Positions 1 through 9,443 of a stretch of 64,000 bases of DNA are shown one piece after another. Position 1 is the stretch's first letter, and every line of letters begins with the position of its first letter. The DNA comes from Liriodendron chinense (lineage: Eukaryota; Streptophyta; Magnoliopsida; Magnoliales; Magnoliaceae). The notes under the pieces are model-generated. The model was not told where the DNA came from. It did no database searches and saw nothing but the letters and a program-made list of their open reading frames with translations. Both the position numbers and the translations under genes were made by a program. Location: assembly GCA_003013855.2 (NCBI GenBank), contig ML058507.1, forward strand, positions 1,240,001 through 1,304,000, written 5' to 3'.

Positions 1-915
1 ATCAAGTTTAAGCATAATGTTACCTCCCTAGACCTTTCTGCGGATGTCCCTGAACAGTTGCTGGGTTTGGGCTATGCTCTTCGCCATCGAGCGACCCTGT
101 ACAAATGCATCTTGCTCTCTTGAAACAATCTTAGGAAGAAAAATATTCAACCTAGCAGCAATTATAGAGGCAAAAATTTTGTATACACATTTACACAGAC
201 TAATGGAGTGATAGTTCACAAACCTGGTAGGCGAGGAAGATTTCAGAACGAGACAAATGAGCGAAGTAGTGAGCACCCTCGGCAAACCACCTCCCTTAAA
301 GAGGAACTTAGATGCTTATAGCAAGTCCGTCCTGATTATCTCCCAACATCCAGAGAAAAAAAAGCCCTAGAGAAGCCATCTGGCCCTGGCGCAGCATCTC
401 TTAGGATCGAGAGGATCGCCCTCTTCACCTCCTCAAGAATCGGCTCAGCCAACAACGCGAATTCTCTTCCTCCGACATGTTAGGAATAATAGGATCCAGA
501 TACTCCCCAATAGGATCAACAACCTCCAATTGGAACTGTCATGAGAAAGTGTTCACTGCTTCCTCGTTAATCTAGTCTGAGTCATTGGTATTTTCCCCAA
601 AGTCAATACAAATCTCTTGAATCGTTGATCTTCTAATGTGTTCATTGGCTGAAAGGTAAAGAAAAAAAATCGTATTTCGATCACTCTCCTCTAACTAGCT
701 GTTATGAGCTTTTTGATTCCAAAATATTTCCTCCGTGAGTTCTAGGTGAGAAAGAACGTACTTGGCCTCAACCGCCAACAGATTCTCACTTTCTGGGCAT
801 CTTGAGCCTCACTCTCCAGCTGCTCACCAGCTCTTCCACCTTCTTAACCTTCTACATAACATCGCCCACAACCTCTCTATTCCACACCCTAGGAGTAGAT
901 TCTACCAAGCAATAA
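1..915 (-). pseudogene. LINE (L1-type) reverse-transcriptase remnant
   Basis: Read on the minus strand this is the N-terminal half of a plant non-LTR retrotransposon reverse transcriptase. Positions 285-28 encode the block with ISLCKCVYKIFASIIAARL and then LPKIVSREQDAFVQGRS, the usual first conserved RT region. Upstream on the same strand, about 480-350, another frame shows EEVKRAI then APGPDGFS, the next typical LINE signature. About 915-600 gives the charged linker between endonuclease and RT (VWNREV..., then ESDRNTIFF). Stops and frameshifts separate the blocks. The catalytic YADD region would lie left of base 1, so the copy is cut by the window edge as well as degraded. No poly(A) tail or target duplication is visible. 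Family assignment is confident, clade is not. It is inert sequence. Confidence 0.85.
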
Positions 916-1181
916 CTACACATCTATATAATTTGAATAAGAGTAGATTCGACAAAGTAAGGATAAGGATAAGAGTAGATTATACAAAGCAATAACTACA
1001 CATCTATATCATTTAGATTCATGGCATATGAAACTAAGTGATATTTTGAGAAGACTATGAGATTTTCACTTACTATTCAAACAAGAAATTGAAATTGGAA
1101 TCCATGTTTTAATAGTTCTCATAGAAATTAATTATTATTACATAATTACTATTTTATTCTTCCCATTTCCTTGGACTCCAT
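916..1181. other. AT-rich spacer with a short local duplication
   Basis: No gene is visible. A stretch of about 50 bp containing AGTAGATTCTACCAAGCAAT and the following ACTACACATCTATAT occurs at about 893-937 and again at about 975-1008, joined by GATAAG-rich sequence. It is the left flank of copia element A, whose target duplication GTATC occupies 1182-1186. Confidence 0.6.
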
Positions 1182-1186
1182 GTATC

Positions 1187-1756
1187 TGTTGTCAGAGCCT
1201 TCAAAAGGATCTGTTTTCGGGGAGGTCGACCGATCTGACCGGTCCCTTGCTTTGGACAGAGCCTCAACAGGCCTGCTGGACATGTGCTCCAACAGATCTT
1301 GACCGATCGGTGGAGGCTAAATTTTGAAGTTTTTAAAGGCAAAACTCTCTGGACTTGTTTTGCACAGGTCCGACCGGTCGTGACCGGTCGGGTATACGCG
1401 CGGTTTTGCGCAAATACGTATTGCATGTTTCTATTTTGGGTTAGAGGCCTATAAAAGCACCTCATAATCCGTCTTAGAGGTATCCTAATCAATACCAAGG
1501 AGTTCTATTTCGAGATGAGGGCTTGGGGGAGAGATTATGAGGTTTGAGAGTGCCTTGTTCATTTTTAGAATTTGGTTTAGGGTAGATTAGCTTTGTAATC
1601 TTCTAGAATTCATAGTGGAGGTGTCGCTTTGTGCCGTGGTTTTTACTCGCAAGGATTTTCCACATAAAATTTGTTTGGTTTTACGTTGATTGCTTGTGTG
1701 GCTGTGTGGTGATTGTTTGATCTTCTTTGGTGCTTCCGCTGACCGGATTTCCAACA
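1187..1756 (+). repeat. 5' LTR of copia element A
   Basis: This 570-bp LTR carries the promoter of element A. GACCGGTC boxes lie at 1237-1244, 1372-1380 and 1382-1390, the last two as adjacent copies of GACCGGTCG. A TATA-like CCTATAAAAGC follows at about 1448-1458. The end GATTTCCAACA is followed two bases later by the tRNA primer site. Compared with the 3' LTR, the boxes here are better preserved. Confidence 0.95.
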
Positions 1757-1758
1757 AG

Positions 1759-1770
1759 TGGTATCAGAGC
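1759..1770 (+). other. Primer-binding site (initiator tRNA-Met), element A
   Basis: TGGTATCAGAGC is complementary to the 3' end of plant initiator tRNA-Met and lies two bases inside the 5' LTR. This is the standard priming site for copia minus-strand DNA synthesis. Confidence 0.93.
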
Positions 1771-1812
1771 TATCATTGGAGGGTTGAAGAAGAAGTTTTC
1801 TGAAACGATGTC

Positions 1813-1924
1813 ATGGCTTCAAGTATGAAGTTCGACGTTTATAAGTACTCAGGCAAAAACAACTTTGAGTTGTGGAAGGTGAAGATGCGTGCCGTCCTAA
1901 CTCAGCAAGGGGTCGTGAACGCCC
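1813..1924 (+). pseudogene. gag N-terminus of copia element A (5' piece)
   Basis: From the ATG at 1813 the reading frame gives a copia gag start: a short lead, then KFDVYKYSGKNNFELWKVKM, matching the family pattern of a phenylalanine/glycine-rich stretch followed by W-K-x-K-M. The frame is interrupted at 1925 by the SIRE-like insertion and continues in the same frame from 11313 on the far side, after one copy of the duplicated CGCCC. Shortly after the join the frame has a TGA stop, so gag was already defective or has decayed since. The start codon choice follows family position; no expression evidence exists. Confidence 0.85.
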
Positions 1925-3746
1925 TGTTAGTGTACTGATTTGTACATTGCATTGTCAATTGTGTGAATGTATGAGTCAGTCAAGTCTTGTGAGCCCCAAT
2001 GATCACTGAAGACTCAAGACTTGAAGATTGTAGCAGCTCTTCGTAGTTAAGTTCAAGCCAAATCAAGCTCGGAAGGTAAGTTGCATATAGACAGCCCATA
2101 GGATCCCAAAACACCCTAGTCCATGGCATTCAAATCATGCTTTATGTTTGCCAGTTGATCCACGGCCTAAAGGTCAAGATGATCAGCCTTGAACCTCCAT
2201 TGTGTAGGTGCCAAACAGTTGAAAAAAACTAGGAAAACCATCTCAGTGTGCACCGACAAGAGATGATGAATTTCAGCCCAAATCAGGCCATGAAATAAGC
2301 CTGACAACCGGTTGGCTGAAGAAAGTATTCAGACAGCAAGACTTTTAAGAAAAAAAACTCATGTCTCTGTCTGCTTGTAGACCTGTTTAAGGACCGGTCG
2401 TTGGCCTCCTAGGACCGTTCGCACGACCGGTTGTAAATGGACGAAAAACATCCAGCAACAAATTTGATTAAATTGATTAAAGGGAGACCGGTCTGAGGAC
2501 CGGTCACTGGCCTCCAAAGACCGGTCGCACGACCGGTCGTAAATGGACAAAAATCGTCCAGTGACCTAGAGGCTGATATTTTTAAAGGAAGACCGTCTGA
2601 GGACCGGTCGGACGCTCAATCAAGATCGGTCCTTAGGGGTCTGTGACAGGTCTGAAGTTACCATTTATATTAGTTGGAGCTCGATTCTTGGAGCCTATAA
2701 AGGCATATTTCGAGGGTTTTAATAGCATCTTTTGCACACCCATTGAGAGCATTAAGAGAGGCAATTTAGAGCTTTACCTAATCTCTTTTGTACATCATTG
2801 TCTTGAGTTCATCTTTCAAACCTAGCCATTAATGGCACTACATTGAGTATTCAAAGCTTGGTTTGAACAATGAACTTAAGCATAGCATTCATGGCTGTCC
2901 CTATCATTGAAACTTCAACTTGAAGTCATTTATAGCCATTGAATGATCAGATTGATTGTTCCTTCATTGACCATTATATTGTAATAGGTAAATAGAACAT
3001 CAATACCTCATCCCACTTACTCGGCACTAGTCTAGGATCATCATATGCATTGGTAGCTAATTGTGGGAGTTTGTAGAGGAGCTAAAGCATTCGTGGAAGC
3101 TGAAGCTACTCAACGGCACTGAATCGGGGCTCATCTCTTTAAGCGTTTAAGCTTATAGAGTCTATCATTTGATTCCTCCTTCTTATTGAGATTGAGGCCT
3201 AGAGATTGTGACTTAATCTCGAAGTTTTCCTTGAGTAGGATGTGTGTGTCCTTGTGTAGGATGTGGAAGTCCTTGCGTAGGCCTCCGACAAGAGAAAATA
3301 CTTGCGTTGTCCTTGTGTAGGATTTGAGGAGTCCTTGTGTAGGAATAGACCTTGTGTAGGTTGTAAAGGTTGAGAGGTGAACCTCATTTAAAACCTCGGA
3401 TAGTGAATGCCGGTGTACTCAAAGGAGTTTAGTACTCGAACCAGGAGTGGAGTAGACTCATCGTCGAACCACTATACATCGTGTTTAATGTGGTGAATGC
3501 ATTTTGTCTATTATTGTCCCTTGTTGATCAATCATATAAGTGCTTAACTTAATGTCCATATTATGTTTGACAAAATGCTCATATGCCATCTTTGAATGAT
3601 TAATATAAGCATGCATATGAACTATTTGATTAAATGCTTCTCTTACTATAGTTGTCAATCGAGTTAGATCATGTGTGATCAATTGTCTTCATTTATATGC
3701 AATTCAGTTTTTAAATTCACACGAAAATTTAAAAAGTCCTATTCAG

Positions 3747-3786
<40 letters not shown>

Positions 3787-3857
3787 TAGGACACCCCTCC
3801 CTCTAGGACATAAGCTACCTTCAAGCTTATCTCACTAGTGGTAAAACTGCAATTTCA
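1925..3857 (+). repeat. 5' LTR of the SIRE-like element
   Basis: 1,933 bp. ACCGGTCG-type boxes cluster at about 2299-2640, in two imperfect tandem blocks of about 115 bp (around 2385-2480 and 2487-2570). A TATA-like CCTATAAAGGC follows at 2694-2704. A degenerate series built on CCTTGTGTAGGA occurs at about 3225-3365. A run of 38 C residues lies at 3747-3784 near the 3' end, where the 3' LTR has only six. The LTR ends GCAATTTCA. Confidence 0.93.
3747..3784 (+). repeat. Poly(C) run of 38 in the 5' LTR
   Basis: An uninterrupted C homopolymer just before CTCTAGGACA. The matching place in the 3' LTR (11256-11261) has six C. It could be true slippage growth or a sequencing/assembly artefact; homopolymers of this length are hard to call. 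Confidence 0.9.
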
Positions 3858-3859
3858 AT

Positions 3860-3871
3860 TGGTATCAGAGT
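3860..3871 (+). other. Primer-binding site, SIRE-like element
   Basis: TGGTATCAGAGT, two bases after the LTR end, is the initiator tRNA-Met primer site with the final base changed from C to T compared with element A. Confidence 0.9.
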
Positions 3872-3929
3872 GGGTTCCTCTATAAGGGCTTAACCGCCTA
3901 GAGGTTGATCCTAAAGTTAGCTTGAAAAT

Positions 3930-5882
3930 ATGTATATTAAAGACTCCACTTCTGTCACCAAGCCACCATTCTTCAACGGATCTAACTATCTATATTGGAA
4001 AGCTCGAATGCGCATCTTTTTAGAATCCATCAATTTGGATGTATGGGACATGGTTGAATTTGGCTATAACGTCCCAATGGATACCATAAGAAAGGAAGGT
4101 GAACCAGATGTCCTTAGACCAAGAGAGAAGGCCATGTGGACTGATTTTGATAAAGCTCAACGTGTTTTTAATGTTAAAGGCTTAAATGTCATTTTTTGTT
4201 CAGTCTCTAAAGATGAATTTGGTCGCATACAAAATTGTCAAACTAGTAAAGAAGCATGAGACTTTCTAGAAGTAACTCGTGAAAAGATCCAATCTCCAAC
4301 TCCTTACAACACATTTTGAGAATATAAAAAAGGAGGAGGATGAAACCTTCATGCAATTTTTCACATGTTTAAATAGCATCACCAATGACATGTGTGGACT
4401 AGGAGAGAAGGTTCCTGATAGCAAAATTTGTAGGAAAATCTTAAGATCACTACCGAAACACTTCTCATCTAAAGTCATTGCTCTAAAAGAATGTAGGGAC
4501 CTAGACACTATAAAAGTTGAAGAATTACTAGGATCCCTTCAAACTCATGAGCTTCATTTCAAACCTCCCACAAAATCCAAATATTCAGTCTTGAAAACCC
4601 TCACAAAGCAAACACTTCTAAAGAAAATGATGATGAGGAAATGGACATAGAAGAAATGGCTCTTATGGCTACGAGATTCCAGAAATTCTTTAAAAGCAAG
4701 AGCCACCATAAGGAAGGAAGGCATTTTGATCATAAGAACCACACAGGTAAATCTTTCAGAAGATTAAAAGAGCCAAAATGCTATAATTGTGGGAAGTACG
4801 GTCACATTGCTCCCAATTGCTCAGAAAACGATGAAAAGAAACAAAAGGAAGAAAGGCCATAGTTGCCACTTGGGATGATATTAGTTCGGAATCCGATTCC
4901 TATGATTCCCATAGTGATGGTGTATAAAGATCGGTGAAAGCTCTTATGATCTCCACCACCACACTCTCCCTGAAAATGAGAAAGAGGAAGACAATGTTAA
5001 CCATACCTCCTCAAGTGATGATGAGAGTGAGGATGATGAACTTCAAGAAGTGTACAACTAACTGTATATTGAAAATATGAATACCATAAAGAAGTTAGGA
5101 CAAATGAAGGCTGAAAACGATAAACTAACAAAAAAATCTTGATTGATTGAAAATTGAGAATCAAAAGTTGGGTTAAGATTTAGAAGAACGATACTCCTGA
5201 ACATGAAAAAGAAAAATTCATAAATGGTGAGACTCTGGATAAACATGTGAGTCTAGAAAAAGAACTCAAAGAGGCAAATGCTGAAATTGATCATCTTGAA
5301 TGTCAAGTTGTTGACTCTAGAAGACGATTCGCACAAGGAGAAGAGAGCTTAGAAAAGCTTTTGGGCATAGGGAGATCACCTATGGACAGAAGAGGAATTG
5401 GTTTTAATAGTCATATCTCTAAGACTGCTTCTGTCCCTCCTATGGTGAGAAAGAACTATGGTGCATCAGGAAGTAAAACCAAAGCATCCCCTATTTGTCA
5501 TGCTTGTGGTGATGTGGGTCACATAAAATATGAATGTTTAGCCTTTAAACGCCCACAGATCTCTCCCTCCCAGCACTAGATAGGTAAATCTATTCCAAAA
5601 GGGAGAGAAGTGCACCACACTTGGAGTCCCCCTAAGAATCAAAAGAATATGGGGAGAAATTTTCCGACTCCACCAAGGAACGATGCTCGAATGGAGGCCT
5701 TGCTCAAACAAATAGCCCTAATCAATAATAAGACAAATAAAATGATTGATACAATGAGGATGGGTTATGAGCAATCATATAAAAAGAAAAGCTCTCCTAG
5801 AAAGAGGAGAACTATTAACAGATCATCGCATGACCCCGGCATAATGAAAATTGTTGCCAAATGGGTTGTGAAGGAGAAATGA
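3930..5882 (+). pseudogene. gag of the SIRE-like element, frameshifted
   Basis: The start (ATG 3930) gives the typical SIRE/Maximus-type gag entry, PPFFNGSNYLYWKARMRIF. It continues through at least three frame changes (frame of 3930-4259, then 4279-4650, then 4641-4862, then 5247-5579 and 5610-5882). Blocks in order: the capsid-like helical region ending LRSLPKHF and ELLGSLQTHEL; a first CCHC knuckle CYNCGKYGHIAPNC (about 4782-4823); an acidic, coiled-coil-prone stretch; and a second CCHC knuckle CHACGDVGHIKYEC (about 5497-5540). In complete relatives the second knuckle precedes protease and integrase; here a lysine-rich tail ends at 5882 and no pol follows. The product would have been the nucleic-acid-binding structural protein of the particle. 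As it stands it cannot be translated in one frame. Confidence 0.88.
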
Positions 5883-6914
5883 CCCTCCGTGTCCCTTGTC
5901 AGCTTCCTTGGATTGTGTTTAGTCTATTTATCTTAGAAAATTCATGGGAAGCTGTGCTTTGGATGGCTAACAAGCTTTGTGTTTTGCAGATTGGACATTT
6001 CAAGTGTTAGCCTCAAGGTCATTAGACTTTATAGTAAAATCTGAGGACCTAAGCCTCATTTTCTTATGACTAGTTTAACTCATGTATATCATTTTTATAT
6101 CATCTTGATTGTTGAAACTATATTTTTCTGCCTTATTAATCTCTGTAATGATCTACCTAACTTAATAATTAACCTTCATGTTATTTTACAATTATTGGAT
6201 GATTATTATACAGTAGGTGTTATTCTCAATTAATTTCAATAACAAGGCCTTGAATATTGAGAAAATGTTGTCTACATCATAATATAGACAAAACTTCAAC
6301 TAAGAAGTCTCACTATTAGCCTAAATCCATATCAAGGGATTAAGCCTCATCATTCACGAGCATAATAGAAAAATCTGGATATAAGGTCCATTATCTCAGT
6401 TTGTCTTAAAATTTAGTCATCTTAAGCATCAAAATTTCTTGAAATCATATGGTTAAACCTATACTTTTGATGTGAAATGATGATGAACCTTTGGCCAACC
6501 TACATTGCAAATTAAGTCACAAACAAACCGTGTTTAAAGAAACAAAAGTGAAACCAGTCTTGCAGATTTTCAAAATTGCACAGATTGTGCAAATTAGGTC
6601 ATACGACCAATCTGGCGACCGGTTGTGGACTGTACAACGGGCGCGAAATGGGGGTTTTAAAGGCAAACAAACTTGCTCAAAACCATTCCACTCTCATTTT
6701 TCTCTCATCTTTCATCTTAGAGGTCTCTCTATCACTCCTAAAGCTTCCCTACGTCTCCAATCGAAGATTAAAGCCCTCCAAAGCGGTACATTGTCTTCCA
6801 AATAGAAAATTTCATCATCTTCTTCATTGGTAAGGGTTTTGGATTTATTCTTCCTTAGTGCATCTTCTCCTTTTGAATCCTAGGGCAGACTTATAAGGAT
6901 TATAGGACTCTATT
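5883..6914 (+). promoter_or_regulatory. Non-coding leader ahead of the second ORF
   Basis: About 1 kb without a supported coding frame. The last 330 bp resemble a U3-to-leader region: a GACCGGTTG box at about 6617-6625, TTTTAAAGGCAAAC at about 6655-6668 (compare TTTTTAAAGGCAAA in element A's LTR), then a CT-rich stretch (6690-6760) and an AG/GTAAGG that would suit a splice donor (about 6828). This suggests the second ORF has, or once had, its own promoter. That is inference from layout only. Confidence 0.45.
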
Positions 6915-7856
6915 ATGTCTTCTCGTGGGAGAAAAGATGTGTCTCCTCCTCGGCGTGAACGCCGTCCAAAGATACAACCTGATGAGGGGCCCCCACAACC
7001 TACATCTAAGAAAACGGTTTCCAAAGGTAAAGGGGTTGCTTCATCATCCAAATACCCTTCCAAACCCCGTCCTACAAGGTCAGATACATCACATTTTATC
7101 AATTGGCACAACTTAAAAAATTGTGATGTCCTATGTGGGAAATCCGCCATAATTAAGGATTTGGCACCTTATCTGGTAGTCCAACTTTTAGAGGCAATTG
7201 GTTGGGAGCCTGTGCTCCATATGGGCGGACCTGTGCAGAAAGAAGTAGTTAGAAAATTCTATGCTTGTTGTCGCATTATTCCTGATGAGTCATCTTCCTT
7301 TGAAGTTCATTTCGCCGATGGGATTTGGACATTCGGTCTTGCTGCCATAGCTGAGGCTACTGATGTTTCTATTGTTGATGAGGATAAGCTCTCAGATGAT
7401 GAGGAGACAGATCATGCCTCTCAAGAAACTATGACCCGAGCATTATGCAATGGAGAGTACCCTAGATGGGTTAATGGCAATGCTCTTCGCGCCTCTTTCA
7501 TGTCCTCGGATTATCATCTGATACATAACATATTCTTCAAAAATGTATTCCCCAGGAAAAGCAACAAGGCTGATCTTCCAGAAGATATGGTCACCGTTCT
7601 ATACAATGTCAGTCAGGGCCGTCGTAATTGTCTTCCATCACGTATCATGAAAGTCATTCGGTTCTCTATCTTAGTGTCTAATGGTCTGTCCGCTGGTCTT
7701 CCATTTGGTTATCTCATTTGTAAGTTGGCTAAAATTATAGGACTCGTTGATCCTTCAAATGTGTATGTGAAACCTCCCATCCTCAATCGATCTATAATTA
7801 TTAAAATGCACAAGACACAAGAAGAACTTCAGCGTCGACTTCACCAGGCCCAGTAG
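6915..7856 (+). CDS. Plant transposon protein (Transposase_32-like), 313 codons
   Basis: This is the longest open frame in the window. Residues 1-60 are basic and proline/serine-rich (RGRKDVSPPRRERRPK). Residues about 65-295 form a globular domain resembling the 'putative plant transposon protein' family: VVRKFYACC near residue 112, an acidic linker (DEDKLSDDEETD) near 155, then LIHNIFFKNVFPRKSNKADL and LPFGYLICKLAKIIGL. Such proteins are common in retrotransposon-derived plant loci; their function is unknown and I assign none. The frame stops at TAG 7854-7856, yet the same frame continues as plausible protein past this stop and a second TGA to about 8120, with a coiled-coil tail (QRLDRIEQRLDQMEQ), so the ancestral protein was longer. 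It replaces pol in the SIRE-like element. The start at 6915 is the first ATG of the frame and precedes the basic tail. Confidence 0.7.
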   Translation: MSSRGRKDVSPPRRERRPKIQPDEGPPQPTSKKTVSKGKGVASSSKYPSKPRPTRSDTSHFINWHNLKNCDVLCGKSAIIKDLAPYLVVQLLEAIGWEPVLHMGGPVQKEVVRKFYACCRIIPDESSSFEVHFADGIWTFGLAAIAEATDVSIVDEDKLSDDEETDHASQETMTRALCNGEYPRWVNGNALRASFMSSDYHLIHNIFFKNVFPRKSNKADLPEDMVTVLYNVSQGRRNCLPSRIMKVIRFSILVSNGLSAGLPFGYLICKLAKIIGLVDPSNVYVKPPILNRSIIIKMHKTQEELQRRLHQAQ

Positions 7857-8330
7857 CAGCATGAGGCCCCTCCAAGTTCCTCTAAATCATCTCAGCCTGT
7901 AGTTGCAGCGCCATCATCCGATCCCGCCATTGATCCACGATTTACTCCTGGATGATTCAGTACGCCCCCACGGGCATTCATCCGCCGTGGTTCACCTACA
8001 GCAGACTCTTCAGCCTATACCGTTGAGCTACTCCAGCTTCAGGATCATCTTACTCAGAGACTTGATCGGATCGAGCAGAGATTAGATCAGATGGAACAAA
8101 CCGATTCTCAGCTGCTTTAGGGTCAAGCCACTCTCCTCGTTCAGTAGGAGGCTATTGTAGCTACCTTGCTCAGATTGACAGGCGTCTGGAGGCATGGGAG
8201 CGAGCTACTCGTGGCGATGCACCGCCACTAGATCTAGGCGACGGGACTAACTTCTATTATCGTGATATGTTGTATCGTGTGTCTTGGTCAGGAGTATCTT
8301 TTCGGCAACTAAAGACACCTGTAGCTCGTC
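7857..8330 (+). pseudogene. Decayed C-terminal extension of the transposon-protein ORF
   Basis: In frame with the 6915 ORF, after the TAG at 7854, sense sequence continues to a TGA at 7953-7955 and again to a TAG near 8120. The second stretch has a heptad-like coiled coil (LQDHLTQRLDRIEQRLDQM). After 8120 a shift of frame gives IDRRLEAWERATRGD and then LYRVSWSGVSF. This pattern of short stops within otherwise protein-like sequence indicates recent decay of a longer protein of about 450 residues. The coiled coil suggests self-association. Confidence 0.6.
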
Positions 8331-8333
8331 ATG

Positions 8334-8334
<1 letters not shown>

Positions 8335-8392
<58 letters not shown>
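8335..8392. repeat. (TA)n microsatellite
   Basis: About 28 uninterrupted TA units, ending in TAGATATATAGATG. It directly follows the decayed ORF in the SIRE-like element. Confidence 0.97.
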
Positions 8393-8394
<2 letters not shown>

Positions 8395-9430
8395 TATATA
8401 GATGATTGTTTGACCTTTGATGATTGAGCTTTACAGTTATATTTGTTTATGACATCATATGTTTGAATTTCTTCTCTTTGAGCTATATTGATACATCTTT
8501 TTAAGATAGTGTCCATCTGTTGCATGTATATATCGTTGTGCTTGGGTGACTCACCAATTTTTGGTAGTTTCTTCGACATATACTTGTGTTTTACATTTAT
8601 ATCCATTTCGAGTCTTATGCCTTATTGAATATTGATTGAGTGAGACTAGCCAATTGGGCTATATACACTTTGACTCTTTGTATAAGTCCATACCGTTTAG
8701 CCTATCATCTATTTTCATTACCATAAATCATATGAGCATGTAATTTTAAATGAAAATTTGATTATTGAAAGGTTGGATGGCTAGGGCAAAATGCCCATTT
8801 CTGGTCCATTATTACTATATTGAAGAGTCTATTGGATTTTATTGATATATTGATAGGGGGAGGTTGGATGGTTTGGGCATTAAGCCCTTTTGACTCATTG
8901 CTCTGTTTAAATATAGCTTATTTTGATTAATTGATCTTGATATACATGACATTTAGGGTGGTTGGTTGATTGGGCAAAAGGCCCTTTGTGTGTAATGATT
9001 AATTGTATATCATGTTGCTATGTGTCGCTTCTTTTCTCCCATATTTTTCATGACCTATCTCTACCCTTCAATCGTATGATTGACATACTTTCTACCCTTT
9101 ATCACTTATTATTTATGGTTTAGCATCGCTGCTCTTATAGGCATATGCTTTTGCGAGCTAACCTTTGTCGATCACTGACAAAAAGGGGAAGAACTAAACC
9201 CTCCCCCCCCCCCCCCAGAAGCCGATTTATATATTTTTGTAGGCTTTCTTAAGTGCAGGTGTTGAGGGAGAGAAATCGAAGATATTTCGAGTCTATATAT
9301 GTCATTTTGTAAAGTTTAATTTATAAATTTTGTTCTGACATGTAATTGGGCGTAATAGTATTTCTGTTTTGGGATATTCATGACATGGAGATCATGAATT
9401 GTCTTAGTATGTGTTTTGTCACGTAATTGA
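8393..9430 (+). other. 3' non-coding region of the SIRE-like element, with repeated hairpins
   Basis: No coding frame is supported. Three imperfect ~95-bp repeats beginning GGTTGGATGG / GGTTGGTTGA each carry a short hairpin with identical GGGC/GCCC arms but different loops: 8784-8796, 8875-8887 and 8972-8984. A C14 run lies at 9203-9216. In relatives this position can hold an envelope-like ORF; I see none. Confidence 0.6.
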
Positions 9431-9443
9431 CAAAGGGGGAGAT
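9431..9443 (+). other. Polypurine tract of the SIRE-like element
   Basis: CAAAGGGGGAGAT immediately precedes the 3' LTR start TGTTAGTG at 9444. This is the expected plus-strand priming site. Confidence 0.88.

Noticed and set aside
8334..8606. Minus-strand frame ending in a long IYIYIY tail
   Set aside because: It is only the TA microsatellite translated; no independent coding signal.
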